A DNA stretch of 14,485 nt from assembly GCA_020724325.1 (NCBI GenBank), contig DYHC01000019.1, positions 1-14,485 of the forward strand, read 5' to 3'. The position numbers and the translations under genes are program-made. A model generated the notes under the pieces. The model searched no databases and was not told where the DNA came from. It saw nothing but the letters and a program-made list of their open reading frames with translations. This DNA is from Melioribacter roseus. Lineage in GTDB: Bacteria; Bacteroidota; Ignavibacteria; Ignavibacteriales; Melioribacteraceae. Below, in pieces: positions 1 to 5,449 of the stretch. Each line of letters begins with the position of its first letter. The first letter of the stretch is position 1.

Positions 1-195
1 AATTGATATTGTATGATCACCCGGTTTCAAATCTGTGAAGACATAATTTCCGTCGTCATCAGTTTCTGTTATGGCAATTGTTGGACCGTTCAATAAAACA
101 GGTCGTTGTGCTAATCCAACTTCGTTTGGATCCATAACTCCATTATTATTTGTGTCGTACCAAACTGTACCCGAGACAGAACCGCCTTGAGTATT
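1..195 (-). repeat. SdrD-B-like repeat 10, cysteine-free (partial)
   Basis: Tenth repeat, cut by the left edge. It starts GSVSGTVWYDTNNNGVMD and has GNYVFTDLKPGDHT. Serine and valine stand at the two positions that are cysteine in repeats 1-9, so it is closer to the canonical SdrD B-domain. Confidence 0.7.
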
Positions 196-3100
196 CGGTT
201 TGCATTTTCCGGCGCTTCCGGCATTATAAATTGCTTGCACTTCTTCAGGTGTTAAGACCCGTTTGAATAATTCTATTTCGTCAAGTATTCCTTTGAATGC
301 TTGCGAGAAGGAAGCTTGCATATAGGTATTTAGTCCAATGCGAAGTGGTGTAGTATTGCTAATAGATCCTTGTTGTGAAGTTGGATTTCCAGTTTGAACT
401 GGTAAACCATCAACATAAAATTTTAGCCCTTGGGAATTATTTCTTTGTATAGTAATTGCTATATGATGCCAATTACCATCTGCAATTACAATTGATGTCG
501 AATAATTTGCCCAAATGGAAAGGTTATCATTTAGCTGCAGACTTAGTTTGCCATCGTTAAGGAAAATAAAATATCCAGTTCCTTGCATCTGGGATCTCTT
601 ATCAATAATTGCTTTTACACCCTGAGAATCTGAAGTCTTAATCCAAGCATCAAATGAAAAATCACCAGTGCCGAAGTTGAGTTCAGAGTGATCGGCAGCT
701 TCAACATAATCGTCAACTCCATCAAACTGCAATGCACCCGCAACTTTACCTGCAACTTGAAAGGGTCCATTTATCATAGTGCCTACATTATTAAATCCCG
801 CGATATCTTGCCTACCATCTCTAGCAGAAAAATCTAAATGCCACCAAGCAACCATACCGCTTGGCGCCTCAACACAACCCGGTTTGGGTTCATACTTATT
901 CCCAAAATAATAGCCAATAAGATTCTCGCCAGATGCAAGTGTAACTGTAAAAGAACCTGGAGACGATGGATAAGTTTGCACCCAATCTGTTTTTGGTTCT
1001 TCTTTTAAGATATATGTTCCCGGCGGTAGATTATCAAAGCAATAGTTGCCTTCCTTATTAGTAAAAATACTTCTATCAACCGGACCGCTGATATTAATTT
1101 GCCAGTCAGCTATCCCGGGTTTGGTAAGATCTTTTCTGCCATTCCCATTTTTATCTAAATATTTCATTCCACAGATTGAACCGTTCCGAATAGCAATATC
1201 TTCTTTATTTCCGAAATAGAATGTATCGGGTTTACTATTATCTTCAGATAGCTCAATTGTGTAGCTTCCGGTTGAAGGAGCTGTTTGTCTCCATCTGTCT
1301 TTATGCGCTTCTGAAACAGTATAACGTCCAAATATTAAGTTATCAAAACAGAATTTACCTCTCGAATCAGTCCGAGTAGTTAAATTCATTGTGCCGGATA
1401 AATTGATTGTCCAATTTGGAATTACCGGTTCATTATCTTGCTTCTTACCATCTCCATTCAAATCGTTGAATTTAATTCCGCATATTGAACCAAGCGTAAC
1501 AGATGGGTCTTCAAAATTTCCGAAATCAATTCCCGTAAAATTATCACCATTACCGACTTCTAAAGTATAAGTTATAGAAGAAGGTTTGGTCTGTCTCCAT
1601 CCGGTTTTATTTTCTTCTCTTACTGTGTATGTACCGGGAATCAATCCATAAAAACAGAAATCACCGTTTGCATCGGTTACCGCCGTTAAATTCATTGGAC
1701 CTTCGAGATAAATAGTCCATCCAGCAATTCCCTGCTCGCTGCTCACTTTCCTTCCATCACGATTTTTATCATTAAACTTATTTCCGCAAATAGATCCAAG
1801 CTGTACTTCTTCATCTTCTTTATTTCCAAACTGCAAATCCGTAATTTTTTCTCCTGATGCAAGCTGAACGATATAATAGATCGATGTTGGTTTAGTCTGT
1901 CTCCAACCAGAAAGGAATTTCTCGCCAACTTTATATTCACCCGGCGGCAAATGATCGAAGCAGAATTTCCCTTCTTTGTCCGTTAAAACTGTCATATCAA
2001 CTGGTCCGCCAATTTGTATTTGCCAATCAGGAATACCTAATTCACCGGGATCTTGCACACCGTCGCCATCTTTGTCATTAAACTTAATGCCGCAGATTGA
2101 ACCGAGTCGAACTGTAATGTCTTCTTTATTCCCAAAATTTAGTCCTTCAATTTTTTGTCCTGGAGTTAGTGTAATTCCATGCGCAAATCCGGAGGGCTCT
2201 GTTTTCGTCCAACCATCTTTCTGAATTTCACCGACCAAATAATTTCCTTGTCTAACATTAGTGAAACAGTAATTGCCGTTTCGATCGGTTGTTACAGCAG
2301 CGACTAAATTCAAACTGTTACCAACTCCTCCTTGTCCTGTATAATTGTTTTGATAAGATGAAAGTGTAATTTGCCAGTTCGGTAGTCCGGGCTCACCCGG
2401 GTCCCATTTTCCATTACCGTTCATGTCGTTATACTTCATACCGCATATTGAGCCAAATTTTTCTTTGTTGCCGAAAAATATTCCTTCACGATTTTCGCCT
2501 TCGGCAAGAGTAACGTTAATAATTCCGCTAGTATTTGGAGAAGTTGGTTCCCATCCATCTTGAATTACTTCTTTAATTGTGTATGAGCCGGCTCTCAAAT
2601 TCGTGAAGCAGAAATTTCCATTTAAGTCGGTAACTACTGTTTGATTTGAAGCGCCGGTAAGCTGGAATGTCCAACCGGCTAAACCAACTTCATTAGGAAG
2701 ATCTTGAATGCCGTCTCCATTTATATCATTAAATTTTATTCCGCATATAGAACCAAGCTTAACAGAAATATCTTCGATGTTGGAGAAATTGATATTTGTT
2801 TTATTCTCTCCAGGCAAAAGTGTTATAGTATGAACTCCGGGATCTGGTGGGAAAATTTGTTTATAGCCCATGCGGTGCTCTTCTGATACTGTATAAGTAC
2901 CGGCGGGAAGATCATTAAAACAATATTCTCCATTTGCATTTGTATAAACAGTAGTACTTGTTGTTCCATTAGATAATGTTATTCCCCAGTTTGGAATAAT
3001 ATCTTCGTTGGAGTCTCTTTCGCCATCACCGTCTTTATCTAGAATTTTATAGCCGCATATTGAACCAAGCTTCAAAGGAGTGTTACAATCGCCGGAATTC

Positions 3101-4362
3101 TTTAGACAGATATTATCATAACCAATTTTTTCACCTTGAAAACTTGTGGGATCGGCAAGCAGTCTTACTTTTGTAACATTAGTTAAAAGTGAGTTCCAAT
3201 CACTAGCCGTACCGGTTGTCATTATCCAATAACCATCAGAGTTTGACGGAAGCGTTCCATCTGAATTAAGAAAACTCAATGGTGCGCAGAATGTATGCCA
3301 TCCACCCCCGACTGAAATTGATTGATTGACAATAAATGATGCTTTAAATCCATTCCCTTCAATTGCAATATATGGAGTTAAAGTCTGCGGCGGAGTTTGA
3401 CCTTGGAAAACATGACCGCCATAAATGAAATTAATATCAAAACAGAGTGAGCCGCATCCGTTTGAAAATAGACTTGTCCAATTGCCGGTATATGGTTTAC
3501 TCGTAGTATAGAATGTTGATACACCGGCTTGATCGGTTGTTTGAATGTAATGGTTGTTTCCGTTTTGCTGGAACGATGTCGAAATATTATTAGCCTGCCA
3601 GCCATTCAAAGAGTTGTTTTCAAAATCAGAACAATCCGGATTTAGTATTTCTTTATTACCAAAATCATATCCGATGAGATTTACTTCCTGATTAATTGTT
3701 ACAGTGTAACTGCCACTTGCTGGTGCTTTTTGTGTCCATCCAGATTTATTTACTTCGGTTATAGTATAATTATCAAATGCAAGATTGTTGAAACAATAAC
3801 CTCCATTAGAATCTGTTGTATCTCTAAGTGTAACCACTCCGTTTGGTCCGCTGTAAGTCAATTCAATAATCCAGCCCGAAAGCCCGGGTTCATTATCATT
3901 CTCTCCGTTTCCATTCAAGTCGTTAAATTTCATTCCACAGATTGAACCAAATAATTGCTTATTACCAAAATCCACATTCAATACATTTTGTCCGGCTGGA
4001 AGTACAACTGTGTGTGTTGATGGATTAGTTGGGTAAGTTTGCTGCCAGCCGTTTTGATTTTGTGTCTCACTTAATGTATAGGTACCGGCTTGTAAATTGT
4101 TAAAGCAATAACTTCCATCGGCACCGGTTATAGCTGTCATGTTCACAGCTCCCATTGATAAATTAATTGTCCAGCCGGCTAATCCTGGCTCTCCACTATC
4201 TTTTCTGCCATTCCCATTTAAGTCATTAAACTTCATGCCGCAGATTGAGCCGTTGGTTACAACTGGAGAAGTTCTACCTTCAATGATCAAATTTCTATGA
4301 ATAGCAAGAGTTGGTGTCATTGCCAGACTTCCGTTTGGTGCATAAGGGAAAATCCTTACTGA
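1..4362 (-). CDS. Giant modular surface protein, downstream part (partial, open at left edge; frameshifted from its N-terminus)
   Basis: This frame has no stop codon from 4446 down to base 1, so at least 1,454 codons are visible and the C-terminus lies outside the window. It continues the secreted protein that starts at 4886, but in the -1 frame. In order it holds repeats 1 and 2, a cysteine-containing insert domain, repeats 3 to 9, a LamG-like jelly-roll and a tenth repeat cut by the edge. Each repeat is about 100 residues, opens with GSICG and an EF-hand-like loop (D-x-N-G-D/N-G) and closes with FGNK. This fits the SdrD B-domain/Cna-B-like family, calcium-stabilised immunoglobulin-like rods of cell-surface adhesins. 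The likely role is a long extracellular stalk with ligand-binding modules; that role is inferred. In this phylum such proteins often end in a type IX secretion signal, which would lie beyond the edge. No enzymatic motif was seen. Confidence 0.85.
202..876 (-). other. LamG-like jelly-roll domain in the surface protein
   Basis: About 225 residues bounded by a cysteine at each end (codons 874-876 and 202-204). It shows the LamG/concanavalin-like landmarks in order: MVAWWHLD, LQFDGVDDYVEA, FSFDAWIK, GNWHHIAITIQR, LKFYVDG, and a tail GILDEIELFKRVLTPEEV ending in an alpha-helical AIYNAGS. Family knowledge places such domains in carbohydrate or protein binding outside the cell. It probably gives the stalk a second binding module; its ligand cannot be told from the sequence. 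Confidence 0.85.
895..1182 (-). repeat. SdrD-B-like repeat 9
   Basis: Ninth repeat (96 residues). It starts GSICGMKYLDKNGNGRKD, has GNYCFDNLPPGTYI, and ends YYFGNKYEPKPG. It leads into the LamG-like domain. Confidence 0.75.
1183..1491 (-). repeat. SdrD-B-like repeat 8
   Basis: Eighth repeat (103 residues). It starts GSICGIKFNDLNGDGKKQ, has GKFCFDNLIFGRYT, and ends YFGNKEDIAIRN. Confidence 0.75.
1492..1797 (-). repeat. SdrD-B-like repeat 7
   Basis: Seventh repeat (102 residues). It starts GSICGNKFNDKNRDGRKV; the acidic loop is weakened, with R and K replacing usual G and D positions. It has GDFCFYGLIPGTYT and ends DFGNFEDPSVTL. Confidence 0.75.
1798..2103 (-). repeat. SdrD-B-like repeat 6
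   Basis: Sixth repeat (102 residues). It starts GSICGIKFNDKDGDGVQD, has GKFCFDHLPPGEYK, and ends QFGNKEDEEVQL. Confidence 0.75.
2104..2454 (-). repeat. SdrD-B-like repeat 5 (longest unit)
   Basis: Fifth repeat, 117 residues against 96-104 for the others. It starts GSICGMKYNDMNGNGKWD, has GNYCFTNVRQGNYL, and ends NFGNKEDITVRL. The extra residues form a glycine/asparagine-rich loop (YQNNYTGQGGVGNSLN) before the TDRNGNYCF motif. Confidence 0.75.
2455..2754 (-). repeat. SdrD-B-like repeat 4
   Basis: Fourth repeat (100 residues). It starts GSICGIKFNDINGDGIQD, has GNFCFTNLRAGSYT, and ends FFGNKEKF with the short linker class. Confidence 0.75.
2755..3066 (-). repeat. SdrD-B-like repeat 3
   Basis: Third repeat (104 residues). 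It starts GSICGYKILDKDGDGERD, has GEYCFNDLPAGTYT, and ends with a variant FSN in place of FGN, then the longer linker EDISVKL. Confidence 0.75.
3067..3642 (-). other. Cysteine-containing jelly-roll-like insert domain in the surface protein
   Basis: About 190 residues between repeats 2 and 3. The segment begins NPDCSDFENNSLNGW and ends DNICLKNSGDCNTPLKL. It has six cysteines, including NGCGSLCFD and HTFCAPL. The pattern (damaged-looking start 'FEN..LNGW', a central 'SLCFDI', a final 'YDNICL') resembles laminin-B or carbohydrate-binding beta-sandwich modules, but I cannot name the family with certainty. It probably acts as a ligand-binding head placed on the repeat stalk. Confidence 0.45.
3643..3948 (-). 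repeat. SdrD-B-like repeat 2
   Basis: Second repeat (102 residues). It starts GSICGMKFNDLNGNGEND, has GGYCFNNLAFDNYT in the middle and ends YDFGNKEIL. It is followed by the insert domain, not by the next repeat. Confidence 0.75.
3949..4251 (-). repeat. SdrD-B-like repeat 1
   Basis: First of the tandem surface-protein repeats (about 101 residues). It opens with GSICGMKFNDLNGNG, which carries a calcium-type acidic loop, has GSYCFNNLQAGTYT in the middle and ends with DFGNKQLF. One cysteine is in each of the first two motifs. The linker to repeat 2 is short (KQLF). Confidence 0.75.
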
Positions 4363-4886
4363 AAAGTTTGCCCATTTAGAACTTGCACGTTGATGCTTTT
4401 TGAAAATGTCTGTTCGGCTGTGTTCAAATAATCTAATGGAGATGTGCTAAGTTGAACACTGCTATTCCAATTATTATCAATTGCATACCAGACTTCAGCT
4501 TTCAATAAGTTGAAATTAGTCGGTACTTGTGGGTTATCTCTATATTTGAATGAAATAAATTGAGCAGTGAAATTATTTCCGGCTGTAGGATTAATATCAA
4601 ACTGCATATATCTTGTATAATTAACTGGACCAGCCGGCCAGCCAGGACCTTGATAACCCGTAACAAGACTTTGTCCACTACTTGAATATGGTTGTTGTGG
4701 GTAAAGAATCATAAAAGGGGATGCAGAACCAGCGCCAATTGTCTGAGCTGATGCTTGAAGATTTCCGGTTGGTGTATTTGGATTCGGATTGCTTGTCAAT
4801 GGCCATGTTACTGCAGCACTTTGTGCTATTAGGTTAGTTACTGCAAAGGAGAATAAGAATGCCGCTATAAAATGTATTTTTTTCAT
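4356..4886 (-). CDS. N-terminal segment of the giant surface protein (signal peptide; ends at a frameshift stop)
   Basis: This 176-residue frame starts at an ATG with GGAGAGG 7 nt upstream and begins with a clear Sec signal peptide (MKK, then a hydrophobic stretch ending ...NLIAQ, about residues 1-22). The rest is a polar, beta-rich secreted domain without a family I recognise. The frame stops at TAA 4356-4358 just after residues NGQTF. Shifting to -1 at the run 4362-4365 continues smoothly as SVRIFPYAPNGS and then into the repeat array, so this is the head of the same protein and not a separate gene. Its start overlaps the stop of the small upstream gene (ATGA). One extra base in the A run would restore a single frame. 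A genuine mutation, a sequencing indel and slippage are all possible. Confidence 0.8.
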   Translation of the reverse strand: MKKIHFIAAFLFSFAVTNLIAQSAAVTWPLTSNPNPNTPTGNLQASAQTIGAGSASPFMILYPQQPYSSSGQSLVTGYQGPGWPAGPVNYTRYMQFDINPTAGNNFTAQFISFKYRDNPQVPTNFNLLKAEVWYAIDNNWNSSVQLSTSPLDYLNTAEQTFSKSINVQVLNGQTFQ

Positions 4887-5131
4887 TTTATTACCTCTCC
4901 ATTAATAATTTTAATTGTTGTTTTATTCTTCAAACTTCTTAATGCTATTTTTAATCTCTTAATTTTCTCTGAGGATACATCCGGATCATTCTCTAAATCG
5001 GCTATAGCTTCTTCAACTGAATTATATTCTTTGATAACCTCTTCATCTAAATTCTTTCTGAGTATTAAAAGAGGTACCGAACCAGAAATTTTTTTTGAAA
5101 ACAATGCCATAAGCTTTTTTAAAATATTCAT
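4883..5131 (-). CDS. Small protein of unknown function, translationally coupled to the surface protein
   Basis: An 82-residue frame with a charged C-terminal half (LDEEVIKEYNSVEEAIADLE then repeated K/L residues, ending IKIINGEVIK). It looks mostly helical, has no signal peptide, and I do not recognise a family. Its TGA stop overlaps the ATG of the surface protein (ATGA), and its last codons contain the GGAGAGG ribosome site of that gene. This is strong evidence that the frame is translated and that the two genes form an operon. The ATG at 5131 is only one option. The frame immediately upstream (5097-5264, reading KLVCCCCGKALYLD and on) joins it if one base is removed from the 8-base run 5089-5096. 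The original protein may therefore have been longer, with a cysteine-rich N-terminus. Confidence 0.6.
   Translation of the reverse strand: MNILKKLMALFSKKISGSVPLLILRKNLDEEVIKEYNSVEEAIADLENDPDVSSEKIKRLKIALRSLKNKTTIKIINGEVIK
4894..4900 (-). promoter_or_regulatory. Ribosome binding site of the surface protein
   Basis: GGAGAGG lies 7 nt upstream of the ATG at 4886, within the last codons of the small gene. Together with the ATGA overlap it suggests translational coupling. Confidence 0.7.
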
Positions 5132-5264
5132 CGGTTTGTATAAGATTTTGGTTCGAATCTAAATACAGAGCTTTGCCGCAACAACAGCAAACAAGTTTTA
5201 GGCGGTGATGATTAAATGAACGGTAGGAATTAAGAAGTGAATGGTAATTACCTCTGCTTAACAA
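5097..5264 (-). pseudogene. Possible frame-disrupted 5' part of the small gene (cysteine cluster)
   Basis: This frame encodes a segment with four adjacent cysteines (VCCCCGKALYLDSNQN) and then TDEYFKKAYGIVFKK, reaching the homopolymer 5089-5096. With seven instead of eight bases there, it would run on as FKKISGSVPLLILRKN into the small gene. The only in-frame start is a TTG at 5264, inside a 12-bp palindrome and without a ribosome site, so a true start is not evident. It could be a decayed or missequenced N-terminus, or chance coding. Confidence 0.35.
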
Positions 5265-5270
5265 TTGTTA
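5259..5270. promoter_or_regulatory. 12-bp perfect palindrome, candidate operator
   Basis: TAACAATTGTTA is a perfect inverted repeat about 130 bp upstream of the small gene that begins the surface operon. Its position suits a dimeric regulator, but AT-rich palindromes arise by chance and no partner is known. Confidence 0.3.
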
Positions 5271-5314
5271 TAACTGCCCCGACTTCGAGAATGAGTTTTG
5301 ACACTTAATTCTTT

Positions 5315-5349
5315 TTTGCGACCTTTGCGAATTCTTTGCGACCTTTGCG
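5315..5349. repeat. TTTGCG direct-repeat element
   Basis: The 15-mer TTTGCGACCTTTGCG occurs twice (5315-5329 and 5335-5349) with a 5-bp spacer AATTC. It gives four TTTGCG hexamers at 9-, 11- and 9-base steps, about one helical turn each. It is followed by an imperfect inverted pair (GCGTTAAA, TCC, TTTAAACGC). From memory, similar TTTGCG-rich sequences are dispersed intergenic repeats in Bacteroidota-related genomes; copy number here cannot be seen. Confidence 0.65.
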
Positions 5350-5449
5350 TTAAATCCTTTAAACGCAGAATCCTCAGAATAGTGGCAGAGTGCCCCGGCT
5401 GTTGAGCAGCAGGTTCTAACAAAGCTGATACAAAAATGTGTAGATTGGG

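Larger units (their letters stand above)
5132..5449. other. Intergenic stretch between the kinase operon and the surface operon
   Basis: This 318-bp gap lies between the kinase stop and the ATG of the small gene. From high to low coordinate it holds a near-direct repeat (TGCCCCGGCT at 5391, TGCCCCGACT at 5275), the TTTGCG repeat element (5315-5349), the palindrome at 5259-5270 and the possible broken cysteine frame. I found no clear terminator after the kinase gene and no convincing -35/-10 pair for the surface operon. Confidence 0.6.

Noticed and set aside
1743..2224. Frames on both strands inside the repeat region (and similar ones at 2704, 3378 and 3730)
   Set aside because: They lie inside a continuous repeat-encoding minus-strand frame whose translation is clearly the real one.
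1..4251. CRISPR-like or satellite repeats in the left third
   Set aside because: The roughly 300-bp periodicity is protein-level repetition in frame, with diverged DNA and no short repeat-spacer pattern.
4356..4370. Programmed -1 ribosomal frameshift site for the surface protein
   Set aside because: The codons around ACT TTT CAG do not form a good X-XXY-YYZ slippery heptamer and no downstream stem was evident. An indel is simpler.
5089..5096. Programmed -1 slippage on the 8-base A run of the small gene
   Set aside because: Although A-AAA-AAT is present on the coding strand, joining the two frames needs +1 (or -2), not -1, so the classic mechanism does not fit.
4872..5162. Plus-strand frame of 96 residues with a hydrophobic start
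   Set aside because: It is antisense to the small gene that is coupled by ATGA to the surface protein. Its hydrophobic look is the mirror of lysine and glutamate codons.
5389..5449. Terminator after the kinase gene
   Set aside because: Only a four-pair stem (GCTG/CAGC) with no T tract was found, too weak to call.
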